A stretch of DNA of 64,000 bases from a virus, in IMG/VR virus record IMGVR_UViG_3300042564_002819, positions 186,001-250,000 of that record; one strand, given 5' to 3'. The position numbers and the translations under genes are program-made. The notes under the pieces were generated by a model. The model worked only from the letters and a program-made list of their open reading frames with translations, searched no databases and had not been told where the DNA came from. This document shows positions 25,799-31,947 of the stretch, piece by piece. Positions within the stretch are counted from its first letter, which is position 1. Each line of letters opens with the position of its first letter.

Positions 25799-25826
25799 GG
25801 GGCGGGCCGGGGGATAGAACTTGGGG
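25799..25826 (+). other. G-rich block, possible G-quadruplex
   Basis: Four G runs (4, 3, 5, 4) with loops of 1, 2 and 9 bases. It is a striking exception inside an island that otherwise avoids GG. It follows three direct repeats of TTGTTATT. Confidence 0.5.
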
Positions 25827-25828
25827 TA

Positions 25829-25857
25829 GCTAGTGCAAGCATTACACTTGCACTGGC
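25829..25857. repeat. Hairpin of the TAGTGCAAG family
   Basis: GCTAGTGCAAG / CTTGCACTGGC with a 7-base loop, between the 25865 gene and the G-rich block. Confidence 0.6.
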
Positions 25858-25864
25858 TGTTTTT

Positions 25865-26047
25865 TTACAGTTTGTTTATGCGGCGCAGGCAGTAGGCGAA
25901 TTGACGTGCAGGACGGGTGCGAGTGCTAATAGACATGCTGTTAGCATAGTATTCGTAAACTTCGTTATAAAGGGCTCCGGAGCTGTCAAGTTCTTTTGTT
26001 TGTTTGTATACTGCAAGTTCCTGCTTTGCTGCGTTGCTAAGTTCCAT
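25865..26047 (-). CDS. 60-residue unknown protein
   Basis: MELSNAAKQELAVYKQ then an acidic middle and a basic C-terminus (RTRPARQFAYCLRRINKL). AAGGAAA precedes the ATG, and a matched early promoter lies 33 bases upstream. Function unknown. Confidence 0.55.
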   Translation of the reverse strand: MELSNAAKQELAVYKQTKELDSSGALYNEVYEYYANSMSISTRTRPARQFAYCLRRINKL

Positions 26048-26079
26048 TTTGCAGTTTCCTTTTTGCTGTTTGTTTGTAT

Positions 26080-26108
26080 TGTATAGCAGCTTGTATTAGC
26101 TAGTGCAA
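26080..26108 (-). promoter_or_regulatory. Early promoter for the 25865 gene
   Basis: TTGCAC, 17 bases, TATACA. The -35 box lies in one arm of the hairpin at 26099. Confidence 0.65.
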
Positions 26109-26130
26109 GCATTATTTTACTTGCACTAGC
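26099..26130. repeat. Hairpin overlapping an early promoter
   Basis: GCTAGTGCAAG / CTTGCACTAGC, perfect 11-bp arms, 10-base loop; near-identical to 26786. Confidence 0.7.
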
Positions 26131-26135
26131 AATTA

Positions 26136-26146
26136 ACAGCGGGGCC
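26136..26146 (+). repeat. Dispersed 11-mer ACAGCGGGGCC, copy 1
   Basis: One of eight copies, all in this orientation. Its right flank (AGACCCGTTTGTT) resembles that of copy 7. Confidence 0.6.
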
Positions 26147-26162
26147 TTAGTAGACCCGTTTG

Positions 26163-26462
26163 TTACAAAACACAGTATTCCGTTTGAGGAACAAGTTCGT
26201 TTTCCTCAATGTAACGCAACACGCTAACAAACTGCTCCCGCATGTCAGTGTCAAAATACACAATTGTCGTGTGCAGTTCAACAGCGTCGCTCGTTGCAAT
26301 AAACGAAGCAAGTGCGTCAGCAGCACGGGCAATGTCGTTTGCAAACATTGCAATGTGTTCCTGAGGAATTGCAGTTGCAAAATAGTTTTGCGTGTAAGCT
26401 GCAATAGCGTCACGCATTGCTTTTACAGTGTAAAACTTACGCAGCACAGTCATTTTACGCAT
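26163..26462 (-). CDS. 99-residue unknown protein
   Basis: Mixed helical protein (FYTVKAMRDAIAAYTQNYF near residue 10). GAGGGA lies 7 bases before the ATG at 26462. Codons follow the GR/YC avoidance: all Phe are TTT and all Ile are ATT. Function unknown. Confidence 0.65.
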   Translation of the reverse strand: MRKMTVLRKFYTVKAMRDAIAAYTQNYFATAIPQEHIAMFANDIARAADALASFIATSDAVELHTTIVYFDTDMREQFVSVLRYIEENELVPQTEYCVL

Positions 26463-26495
26463 TGTGTATTCCCTCTATGCGTTGCTTATGTGTAC

Positions 26496-26524
26496 TGTAT
26501 AGCAGACAGTGTCGGCTAGTGCAA
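26496..26524 (-). promoter_or_regulatory. Early promoter for the 26163 gene
   Basis: TTGCAC, 17 bases, TATACA; -35 inside the hairpin at 26515. Confidence 0.65.
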
Positions 26525-26547
26525 GCACAAAATGCACTTGCACCGGC
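26515..26547. repeat. Hairpin overlapping an early promoter
   Basis: GCTAGTGCAAG / CTTGCACCGGC, 11-base loop. A T5 run follows on the plus strand, which is antisense to the genes on both sides. Confidence 0.65.
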
Positions 26548-26553
26548 AGTTTT

Positions 26554-26733
26554 TTAGTCTTGCAATTGCAATTGCAATGTGTTAAGCTTTTGCAGTGCAG
26601 CGTCTTCTTCTGCTAGTGCAAGCTTATAAACTGCATAGCTGCCGCCTTGCATAGCTTCTGCTCGGCACTGTGCAGTAAGTGCTACAGCGTTTGCGTAACG
26701 CTTTTGTGCATTAGCAAGTTTTTTGTTTTGCAT
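26554..26733 (-). CDS. 59-residue helical protein
   Basis: Short gene with CGGAG before the ATG and a matched promoter. The protein is an Ala/Gln-rich helix (MQNKKLANAQKRYANAVAL ... LQKLNTLQLQLQD), probably coiled coil. The hairpin follows the stop. Function unknown. Confidence 0.55.
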   Translation of the reverse strand: MQNKKLANAQKRYANAVALTAQCRAEAMQGGSYAVYKLALAEEDAALQKLNTLQLQLQD

Positions 26734-26766
26734 AGCGTGTGCTCCGTTTTGCTACGTTATGCGTTG

Positions 26767-26795
26767 TTTATAGCAGCTTGTGTCTGCTAGTGCAA
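26767..26795 (-). promoter_or_regulatory. Early promoter for the 26554 gene
   Basis: TTGCAC, 17 bases, TATAAA; -35 inside the hairpin at 26786. Confidence 0.65.
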
Positions 26796-26817
26796 GCATT
26801 ATTTTACTTGCACTAGC
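26786..26817. repeat. Hairpin overlapping an early promoter
   Basis: GCTAGTGCAAG / CTTGCACTAGC, perfect 11-bp arms. Confidence 0.7.
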
Positions 26818-26828
26818 AGTTTTTTGTG

Positions 26829-27020
26829 TTACGCTTCGTCTGCGTCTTCCTCAATTTGCTCCAACATAGCCGTAATGTCGTAGCCAACCGTCTGCATTGC
26901 AATAACAATCTGTTTCGCTGCTTCGTATGCATCCCAGCTTTGCACTTCGTCAGCATCCGTGCTGTCGTATGCATTAGCAGCAATTTGTGCAATGTTAGCA
27001 AACAGTTCTTCGCGTGTCAT
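26829..27020 (-). CDS. Acidic 63-residue protein
   Basis: Start at 27020 (MTREELFANIAQ) chosen because GAGGGA lies 8 bases upstream; in-frame residues above it overlap the promoter. Acidic C-terminus MLEQIEEDADEA. No YC dinucleotide within the sense strand of the gene by my reading. Function unknown. Confidence 0.6.
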   Translation of the reverse strand: MTREELFANIAQIAANAYDSTDADEVQSWDAYEAAKQIVIAMQTVGYDITAMLEQIEEDADEA

Positions 27021-27052
27021 GTGCAGTCCCTCTTGTGTTGCCCTATGTGTTA

Positions 27053-27081
27053 TGTATAGCACAGCACACAGCACTTGTCAA
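27053..27081 (-). promoter_or_regulatory. Early promoter for the 26829 gene
   Basis: TTGACA, 17 bases, TATACA; the -35 straddles the loop of the hairpin at 27063. Confidence 0.7.
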
Positions 27082-27100
27082 GTAAAAAGTGCTGTGTGCT
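27063..27100. repeat. Long hairpin overlapping an early promoter
   Basis: AGCACACAGCACTT / AAGTGCTGTGTGCT, 14-bp arms, 10-base loop. A T7 run lies on the plus strand just after. Confidence 0.7.
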
Positions 27101-27110
27101 GCAAGTTTTT

Positions 27111-27377
27111 TTAAATATTACACGCTATAAGTGCTTCGTCAAGCATGTCGTGTACTGCACTGTCGTACGCATAGTTATACTCCGTAGCAAAATCCACGTC
27201 GCTGCTGCACATAATTGTGTCATATTTGTTAATGTTATACTGTTTAAATGCAGCAATTATGTCGTTTGCACTATTACAAAAAACGTCAACAGTTTTATTA
27301 ATACGCAGTACAATTGCGTTTGTAGCGTCGTCAAGCATTACAAAAACGTAATTAGTATTTGCTACAGTGTTTTGCAT
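27111..27377 (-). CDS. 88-residue unknown protein
   Basis: Start at 27377 (MQNTVANTNYVFVMLDDA) with GAGGAG 6 bases upstream. Nearly all GR steps on the sense strand are in Asp or Glu codons and no YC is seen. The many Asp residues were therefore kept while other sites were purged. Function unknown. Confidence 0.6.
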   Translation of the reverse strand: MQNTVANTNYVFVMLDDATNAIVLRINKTVDVFCNSANDIIAAFKQYNINKYDTIMCSSDVDFATEYNYAYDSAVHDMLDEALIACNI

Positions 27378-27416
27378 ATTGTGCTCCTCGCATATGCTGT
27401 GTTGCTTACAAATACA

Positions 27417-27444
27417 GTTATACACTATGCAGCACAGTTTGCAA
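27417..27444 (-). promoter_or_regulatory. Early promoter for the 27111 gene
   Basis: TTGCAA, 16 bases, TATAAC. Confidence 0.55.
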
Positions 27445-27504
27445 GTAACGTTTTGTTACAGTTTTAGTGCGTGTTGTAACAATACGTTATCTCCTACCTC
27501 TGCC

Positions 27505-27852
27505 TCACTCTACACCCCAGCCACAGTATTTCTTCCCACGCACAATATCAAAAAACTCTGCACCTGCAACCGCACCAATCCAGTCGTAAATGTAGTCTCG
27601 TGCTGCCGTGTCCATCTCCCACAGCCGGTCTTCAACCAATCGCCAATCACCTTCGGCTAGCAGCACACAAACATCAAGCCCAGCACTGGCATCTCCCAAC
27701 AGCATAGCTCGCATAGAACGATCCGCTGCCCAACGCTCCTGGTCCGTCCGCATCTTTTCCATTACCAGCAGTTCCACTTGAAGTGCAAGTTCCTGCCAGT
27801 TGATGTGGACAGTGCCGGTAAGAGTGGGTTCATTTACAGTTACGATAGACAT
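27505..27852 (-). CDS. 115-residue unknown protein
   Basis: First gene right of the dinucleotide island, with normal composition. MSIVTVNEPTLTGTVHINW is strand-like, then a helical part (ELALQVELLVMEKMRTDQ). A perfectly spaced promoter lies 35 bases upstream and AGAGGA serves as ribosome site. Function unknown. Confidence 0.6.
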   Translation of the reverse strand: MSIVTVNEPTLTGTVHINWQELALQVELLVMEKMRTDQERWAADRSMRAMLLGDASAGLDVCVLLAEGDWRLVEDRLWEMDTAARDYIYDWIGAVAGAEFFDIVRGKKYCGWGVE

Positions 27853-27886
27853 CTGTTTGTCCTCTGTGTTGCTGTCTGTTGTATGC

Positions 27887-27915
27887 TGTATACAGTGTTT
27901 TCAGCTTGGGGTCAA
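27887..27915 (-). promoter_or_regulatory. Early promoter for the 27505 gene
   Basis: TTGACC, 17 bases, TATACA. It lies inside the end of the next gene upstream. Confidence 0.65.
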
Positions 27916-28074
27916 CCCCAAACGATCGTTTAGGATTGAATTGATTTTACGGAGGATCATGTCTTTGATGCATGGCGGCGCAGGATCGTCCTCCAGCAGC
28001 ATAATTGCATCCAGCAGTTGCATATCCGTGCAGGCCTCAAGACGAGCCAGTTCTTCAGCCATTTCTTTTTGCAT
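27901..28074 (-). CDS. Acidic 57-residue protein
   Basis: Starts MQKEMAEELARLEACTD with AGGAG 8 bases before the ATG and its own promoter. The last codons hold the -35 box of the next promoter, so the coding end is constrained twice. Helical, acidic, function unknown. Confidence 0.6.
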   Translation of the reverse strand: MQKEMAEELARLEACTDMQLLDAIMLLEDDPAPPCIKDMILRKINSILNDRLGLTPS

Positions 28075-28100
28075 TGCAGTTTCTCCTGTGCTGTGCCGTT

Positions 28101-28129
28101 GTTATACAGACTGTAGGAGCCGAATGCAA
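28101..28129 (-). promoter_or_regulatory. Early promoter for the 27901 gene
   Basis: TTGCAT, 17 bases, TATAAC. Confidence 0.6.
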
Positions 28130-28132
28130 CCG

Positions 28133-28405
28133 TTATTTTCGCCGGCCTGGGAACTGAATTACTGTGGCAGATTCTGCCACATCTGCTGGCATCAGATCAC
28201 TATACAGCGGGGCCGAATCCAGTGTATAGTCTTCAACAGCCATCAGTTGTGCTGTAACATCAAATACCGTTTCCAGGTTCTCTGGGTAGCTGTCGGTACC
28301 GTATGAGTCGATGGCTGTGTTGACCGCAGCACGTAGAGCTCGCAGCACAATCTCAGGTGCAGTGTAGCTCTCAAGAATTCTTCGCAGTTGTTCAGTAGGG
28401 TCCAC
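28133..28405 (-). CDS. 90-residue unknown protein
   Basis: GTG start at 28405 with AAGGAA upstream. Acidic helical protein ending in a basic tail (VIQFPGRRK). Copy 2 of the dispersed 11-mer is translated inside it (SAPLY). It has no promoter of its own. A perfect hairpin separates it from the upstream gene, which suggests one transcript with a processing or attenuation site. Confidence 0.55.
   Translation of the reverse strand: MDPTEQLRRILESYTAPEIVLRALRAAVNTAIDSYGTDSYPENLETVFDVTAQLMAVEDYTLDSAPLYSDLMPADVAESATVIQFPGRRK
28204..28214 (+). repeat. Dispersed 11-mer ACAGCGGGGCC, copy 2
   Basis: Lies within the coding region of the 28133 gene. Confidence 0.6.
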
Positions 28406-28426
28406 AATCTGTTTCCTTGGGTTGGA

Positions 28427-28453
28427 GGTGTTCGCCTACTGTGGGCGAACACC
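28427..28453. terminator. Perfect hairpin between two genes
   Basis: GGTGTTCGCC / GGCGAACACC with a 7-base loop. There is no T run, so it is an attenuator or RNA-processing hairpin rather than a strong terminator. Confidence 0.5.
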
Positions 28454-28462
28454 CATTGTTGA

Positions 28463-28807
28463 TTAGTCCAGACGCGAGCCAGCGTAGGCAGTGAAGCCAT
28501 AACGCTTCAGCACTTCTGCGGCAGCACGAGCACCAGCTTCTTTGGTTTCGATGTTTTGTGCACCGTGACGGCTTGGGTTCCAGCATTCGTAAGCCTTGCC
28601 GGTCCAGTCTTTGCGGAAGCCCAGAGCTTCGATATCGCGACGTTCAATCTTACCATCGCGGGTGTTGCCCTTGTGCTTGGGATAGATCGTAACCCAAGCA
28701 AAGCCACACATGCCGCGGTCTACTCCGCCCATTTGTTCAGCAAAGAACTGGTTGGCAGCATCACGGGCAGCAGTTTCAAACTCTTCGCGGATTGCAGTGG
28801 TGTCCAT
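28463..28807 (-). CDS. Conserved-looking phage protein of unknown function
   Basis: 114 residues from the ATG at 28807 (AAGGAG upstream). CGFAWVTIYPKHKGNTRDGK near residue 33 and WTGKAYECWNPSRHGAQNI near 65 are strongly patterned blocks that I associate with a phage family of unknown function. Ends AGSRLD. Likely an early host-modifying protein. Confidence 0.6.
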   Translation of the reverse strand: MDTTAIREEFETAARDAANQFFAEQMGGVDRGMCGFAWVTIYPKHKGNTRDGKIERRDIEALGFRKDWTGKAYECWNPSRHGAQNIETKEAGARAAAEVLKRYGFTAYAGSRLD

Positions 28808-28837
28808 CAGTGGTCTCCTTGTTTGCTCTATGCCTAA

Positions 28838-28866
28838 TGTATAGCAGATCACAGTCTCGGGGTCAA
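28838..28866 (-). promoter_or_regulatory. Early promoter for the 28463 gene
   Basis: TTGACC, 17 bases, TATACA. Confidence 0.7.
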
Positions 28867-28919
28867 CAGGAAAAATAACCCGCACAATCAGATTGTGCAA
28901 ACCGTTTCGCATATCGTAT

Positions 28920-28930
28920 ACAGCGGGGCC
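28920..28930 (+). repeat. Dispersed 11-mer ACAGCGGGGCC, copy 3
   Basis: Immediately follows the stop codon of the minus-strand gene 28932-29237. Confidence 0.6.
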
Positions 28931-28931
28931 A

Positions 28932-29237
28932 TCAGTTGTGGTAGGTCTTGGTTACGCGGAGAACTTCGCCATAGCAGTTGATCTCGTAGAGGTATGTCCA
29001 ATGACGACGATATTCAACTTCCTGACGGCATACACGGTAAGGATCTGGCTCTTGGTAATAAACCACAGGCGGCGGATATTCGGTTTGTGGATACACCACC
29101 TGCGGGCGTGGCGCCTTGAGTGCATCTACTACGATTGCACCCACAATGAATCCGCCGAGGATCTTTTCGAAGTCACCTGCGTGAACGGGTGCAGCAAATC
29201 CCAGTGCCACCATTGAGGCAAGAATCATTTTACGCAT
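28932..29237 (-). CDS. Exported small protein
   Basis: 101 residues. MRKMILASMVALGFAAPVHA is a Sec signal peptide, followed by a Gly-rich hydrophobic helix (KILGGFIVGAIVVDAL), a Pro/Tyr-rich middle and Cys residues. AAGGAG lies 8 bases before the ATG. It probably acts in the periplasm or outer membrane. Confidence 0.65.
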   Translation of the reverse strand: MRKMILASMVALGFAAPVHAGDFEKILGGFIVGAIVVDALKAPRPQVVYPQTEYPPPVVYYQEPDPYRVCRQEVEYRRHWTYLYEINCYGEVLRVTKTYHN

Positions 29238-29260
29238 GTTCGGTCTCCTTGTATGCTCTT

Positions 29261-29289
29261 ACAGTATATATCTTAAGAGCAGATGTCAA
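29261..29289 (-). promoter_or_regulatory. Early promoter with inverted repeat
   Basis: TTGACA, 17 bases, TACTGT (TATATA overlaps). GCTCTTA / TAAGAGC arms flank the -10. Confidence 0.55.
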
Positions 29290-29476
29290 CCCTCTTTGAA
29301 CGAGCAAACCTAATTAGATCTCTGTCGACGGAGGTCAATCTTTGGACATCGTATCCAAAAGGTGTATTGACACTTTCCAATCGAGCTGCTAAGTTGGCTG
29401 CGGCATTAGCAATGGTGTCGTTCGAGGAATTCTCAGCTAGGTCTCTGAGATCTTGCATTATACTGTATAAGGTCAT
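29273..29476 (-). CDS. Unknown 67-residue protein
   Basis: Start at 29476 (MTLYSIMQDLRDLAENSSND) is supported by AGAAGA upstream. An in-frame ATG at 29530 overlaps the previous stop (ATGA) and would add 18 residues. Helical. The last gene of a three-gene operon beginning at 29876. Confidence 0.5.
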   Translation of the reverse strand: MTLYSIMQDLRDLAENSSNDTIANAAANLAARLESVNTPFGYDVQRLTSVDRDLIRFARSKRVDICS

Positions 29477-29526
29477 TTTCTTCTTTTTGTTGACGGGCAG
29501 TTTAGTGTCTTGCCCAGGACACCGTC

Positions 29527-29700
29527 TCATTCGAGAGGTTCAGTGCAGTCGCAGTCCACAAACTCGTAGCGGCCTGCGTCAATCTTGGCTAGCCATTTGC
29601 CAAATCCTGTAGGATCTTCCAGTGCAATAATCAGTAGCACTATCGTAAACAACAGGAAAAAGCTCAGCAGCATATCGCGGATGTCGGCAAAAACGTTCAT
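29527..29700 (-). CDS. 57-residue single-pass membrane protein
   Basis: MNVFADIRDM then a membrane helix (LLSFFLLFTIVLLIIAL) and an acidic Cys-containing tail (DCDCTEPLE). The ATG overlaps the lipoprotein stop. Phage genes with a lipoprotein plus a membrane protein often disrupt the envelope (spanin-like), but the order and size here do not prove that. Confidence 0.55.
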   Translation of the reverse strand: MNVFADIRDMLLSFFLLFTIVLLIIALEDPTGFGKWLAKIDAGRYEFVDCDCTEPLE

Positions 29701-29876
29701 TGGCATTCCTCTAGATTATAGTGTTCACAGTCAGCAAGGTACTCAGGATCCAATTGGGAAGCTAGGAAATTTTCGTGTGCAGCCCGGTCGGCCAATGCTT
29801 CGGCCGGTGAAGTTAATACAGGTACGTCGCCACAAGCAGCTAACGTCAGTGCGGAAATCAACATCATCCACTTCAT
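29697..29876 (-). CDS. Small lipoprotein
   Basis: 59 residues from the ATG at 29876. MKWMMLISALTLAACGD is a type II signal with lipobox L-A-A-C. The mature part is about 44 residues and acidic. Promoter 32 bases upstream. It would anchor in the inner leaflet of the outer membrane. Confidence 0.65.
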   Translation of the reverse strand: MKWMMLISALTLAACGDVPVLTSPAEALADRAAHENFLASQLDPEYLADCEHYNLEECQ

Positions 29877-29907
29877 CTGCAGGGCCCTTTCTCTTGCTCT
29901 GTATCTT

Positions 29908-29936
29908 TTTATAGCATCAAGCGACACTGAGGTCAA
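29908..29936 (-). promoter_or_regulatory. Early promoter for the lipoprotein operon
   Basis: TTGACC, 17 bases, TATAAA. Confidence 0.7.
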
Positions 29937-29939
29937 CCA

Positions 29940-30308
29940 TTACCAGACGTGAATAGAAAGACTTTCTGTGTTGTGTTTCCAGTTCATTTCTTTGCCGCCT
30001 GCTGATTCAATGCTTTTGCGGAATGCCGTGCTGTCACGACGGCTCTTAAGCACATACCGTTGAACTTTGACTTCGGTGTGTGCAGGACGACGCTTGGTTG
30101 CAGGACGTGCAGTTTCATAGACTGCACCGTAGCTGGCAAAGTAGTCCTTGACACAGTCAACAACAGCGGCTACGGCTGTTTGGTGTGCAAACGATCCAAA
30201 CACATCCGGATGACGGTCCATGGCTGCTTCTGCACGACGATTGATGTCTTCGATAGCAAACCAACTGGAGCCGACACTGTGTGTCTCTTTGGTTTCTTCC
30301 TTAATCAT
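29940..30308 (-). CDS. 122-residue unknown protein
   Basis: RPATKRRPAHTEVKVQRYVL near residue 68 is strongly basic, and the N-terminal half is acidic and helical. AGGAG precedes the ATG, which overlaps the upstream stop by 8 bases. Function unknown. Confidence 0.6.
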   Translation of the reverse strand: MIKEETKETHSVGSSWFAIEDINRRAEAAMDRHPDVFGSFAHQTAVAAVVDCVKDYFASYGAVYETARPATKRRPAHTEVKVQRYVLKSRRDSTAFRKSIESAGGKEMNWKHNTESLSIHVW

Positions 30309-30585
30309 AGTAATCTCCTACTAAGATGTATGTTGCAGGTGCACATTCTTCATTATCATTAGCATAGAGCAATCCGTCCTCGCGGTCAAGGAAAAAGTCC
30401 TTGCTTTCAGGATCGATATCATCTACATCAACGAATTCAACCTGGCCGAGATAGGCAAAATCGTCGAGGCACCCGCAGCTTTGAACAAAGCGATACACTC
30501 CAGGCTTATCAACAGTCTTGCCGATAATATCACTGGCTTCTCTCTGCGAGAATTCGTTGAGGTAGTCGATGCTGACTTTAATCAT
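30301..30585 (-). CDS. Acidic 94-residue protein
   Basis: Start at the ATG 30585, overlapping the upstream TGA, with GGGAGAG upstream. Two acidic stretches (VEFVDVDDIDPESKDFF) suggest a DNA-mimic-like or partner-binding protein, but that is speculation. Middle gene of a three-gene operon. Confidence 0.6.
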   Translation of the reverse strand: MIKVSIDYLNEFSQREASDIIGKTVDKPGVYRFVQSCGCLDDFAYLGQVEFVDVDDIDPESKDFFLDREDGLLYANDNEECAPATYILVGDYYD

Positions 30586-30728
30586 CACAGCTCTCCCTTG
30601 CGATGCTTTTGTTTGCGGGTGTATTTGGTTTTGTCACGCACAGTGCGGACGCGGAACTGAGGTGTGGCAAGTTCACGTGCAACAGGGTTGCGACGCTGAA
30701 TGTCTTCTGCACGGATTTGGATTTTCAT
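30585..30728 (-). CDS. Basic 47-residue protein
   Basis: MKIQIRAEDIQRRNPVAREL then a Lys/Arg-rich tail (RDKTKYTRKQKHRKGEL), likely nucleic-acid binding. GAGGAG precedes the ATG. First gene of the operon driven from 30759. Confidence 0.6.
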   Translation of the reverse strand: MKIQIRAEDIQRRNPVARELATPQFRVRTVRDKTKYTRKQKHRKGEL

Positions 30729-30758
30729 CGTGTTGCTCCTCGTTTGCCCTATACCGTT

Positions 30759-30787
30759 TATATAGCATTGAGTTCAGTTGGTGTCAA
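30759..30787 (-). promoter_or_regulatory. Early promoter for the 30728 operon
   Basis: TTGACA, 17 bases, TATATA. It lies within the end of the upstream gene. Confidence 0.7.
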
Positions 30788-30971
30788 CCATTATCTTCTC
30801 AAGTTCGTCGACGTGATACATATAGCGTTGGCGAGTCTTGAACCTTTTATCAAGCCGCACACGAAGCCAACCTTCAACAAAGCCTTCATCTTCAACAGTG
30901 CCCAACAGGCCCTGGGTGGGACGAAGTGCTGGAGCACGGACCTTCACACGGTCTCCAATTTGGATTGTCAT
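30774..30971 (-). CDS. KOW-like small protein
   Basis: 65 residues. IQIGDRVKVRAP...GLLGTVEDEGF is a KOW/SH3-like barrel start (G-D-x-V-x-V, then G-x-V). Start at the ATG 30971 with GAGG 9 bases upstream; a TTG at 30980 is less likely. KOW domains bind RNA or RNA polymerase factors. Similar domains occur in the 36888 and perhaps 38591 genes. Confidence 0.5.
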   Translation of the reverse strand: MTIQIGDRVKVRAPALRPTQGLLGTVEDEGFVEGWLRVRLDKRFKTRQRYMYHVDELEKIMVDTN

Positions 30972-30983
30972 CTCTTTCAACCT

Positions 30984-31184
30984 CTATTTGAACTCTACTC
31001 TAACCAAATCGCCTTGTGGATTGAACATGGTGCAGACTCTGTTGCCCACCGCCTTGACAGTGGTACGAGTTTGCCACCACAGTTCGGCTTCTGCCTCAGT
31101 GTCTACCAACACCGCATTCCACTCCAACGGTCCACCAGGATTATCTGCTGGTGGTTTGGAGAACTGTGTTCTTACTTGCCACAT
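30984..31184 (-). CDS. 66-residue unknown protein
   Basis: Start at 31184 (MWQVRTQFSKPPADNPGG) with CGGAGAA upstream. VDTEAEAELWWQTRTTVKAVG lies near residue 24. Promoter with a perfect inverted repeat 35 bases upstream. Function unknown. Confidence 0.6.
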   Translation of the reverse strand: MWQVRTQFSKPPADNPGGPLEWNAVLVDTEAEAELWWQTRTTVKAVGNRVCTMFNPQGDLVRVEFK

Positions 31185-31200
31185 CTGAATTCTCCGTGTT

Positions 31201-31227
31201 GCCCTATGCTCGGTTATAGCATAGGGC
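31201..31227. repeat. Inverted repeat flanking an early -10 box
   Basis: GCCCTATGC / GCATAGGGC, perfect 9-bp arms around the -10 and start site. Probably an operator or a 5' RNA hairpin; the same arms recur at 37742. Confidence 0.65.
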
Positions 31228-31241
31228 AAGGGTGGTGTCAA
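31213..31241 (-). promoter_or_regulatory. Early promoter for the 30984 gene
   Basis: TTGACA, 17 bases, TATAAC. Confidence 0.75.
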
Positions 31242-31825
31242 CCTCTGTCTGTGTAGAAGATGTGATTGTCGATACGCACCACACGTTCAAAACTCTTGGC
31301 CCAAGTGGGCTTGACAGATGCAGCGTGGAAGTAGGTCGCTCCCTCAGTGGGATCACGTTCTACTCCGTATGACTGTAGGACTTCTTCTGCAACGACTTGT
31401 GCAGTTGCCCAAGCGGCTTGGTCCTTAGGTCTATCGCTCTTGCCATCGTGTGTCCAGGAGAACTGTTGATCTTCCCACACTACAGCACAGATGGTATCGG
31501 GGAAGTCCGAGTCCATTACTCTGTTGAGTGTAACCCAGCCTACAAACTCCTGTCCTACCTTGCTCTCGCCACGAGATTCAAAATAGACATTCAGTGCTAG
31601 GCAGTGTCGGTCTTCTTTGCTGACCTCAGCAAAGATGGCTTCGGGATCAGGGCGTGGCTGCATAGGTACAGGCACATGAACAATCCGTTCTACCACTCTG
31701 TCGATATACACTACTTCTTTGGGTTCGACGGCCGCTTTTGCCTCATCTGCCGTCAAGTAAACCACTGCCATTGCAACGATCACGGCTGAAGAAGCAACGC
31801 CGCCGATGATGGTACTCATCCTCAT
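31238..31825 (-). CDS. Cell-wall hydrolase, SleB/CwlJ type
   Basis: 195 residues. An N-terminal membrane anchor or signal (VASSAVIVAMAVVYLTADEA) precedes a hydrolase domain from about residue 73: CLALNVYFESRGES with the catalytic-type Glu, then VGWVTLNRVMDSDFPDTIC and VVWEDQQFSWTHDGK. Hydrolase_2 family enzymes cut peptidoglycan. With an early-type promoter it may act early or be the phage lysis enzyme. Confidence 0.8.
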   Translation of the reverse strand: MRMSTIIGGVASSAVIVAMAVVYLTADEAKAAVEPKEVVYIDRVVERIVHVPVPMQPRPDPEAIFAEVSKEDRHCLALNVYFESRGESKVGQEFVGWVTLNRVMDSDFPDTICAVVWEDQQFSWTHDGKSDRPKDQAAWATAQVVAEEVLQSYGVERDPTEGATYFHAASVKPTWAKSFERVVRIDNHIFYTDRG

Positions 31826-31855
31826 TGGATTCTCCTTTTTGTCGTTCGTGTAATA

Positions 31856-31884
31856 GTTATACTGGTATTGCTCGGAGTAGTCAA
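31856..31884 (-). promoter_or_regulatory. Early promoter for the hydrolase gene
   Basis: TTGACT, 17 bases, TATAAC. Confidence 0.65.
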
Positions 31885-31920
31885 CGTATATAATAGGAGT
31901 CAGCGAGATCTTGCTGGTTC

Positions 31921-31940
31921 CTAAGCAGGTTCTTGCTTAG
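31921..31940. terminator. Hairpin after the 31948 gene
   Basis: CTAAGCA / TGCTTAG with a 6-base loop, just after the stop on the minus strand. No T run. Confidence 0.4.
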
Positions 31941-31947
31941 CCTAGAA

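Larger units (their letters stand above)
24776..27489. other. Island depleted of GA, GG, TC and CC dinucleotides
   Basis: From about 24776 to 25450 not one GA, GG, TC or CC occurs. From there to 27489 these steps occur mostly in Asp, Glu, Gly, Pro or Trp codons, in ribosome sites and in one G-rich block. Phe is nearly always TTT, Ile ATT or ATA, Ser AGY, Ala GCA, GCT or GCG. At 27490 normal sequence resumes abruptly (ATCTCCTACC). See findings. Confidence 0.85.

Noticed and set aside
29527-29876. Spanin pair (lipoprotein plus membrane protein)
   Set aside because: The lipoprotein comes first and both are early-promoter genes; no coiled-coil o-/i-spanin layout is visible, so I did not name them so.
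30603-31256. 217-codon plus-strand open frame
   Set aside because: It runs antisense through at least three minus-strand genes that have promoters and ribosome sites, and its composition (Cys, His, Ser) is typical of a shadow frame.
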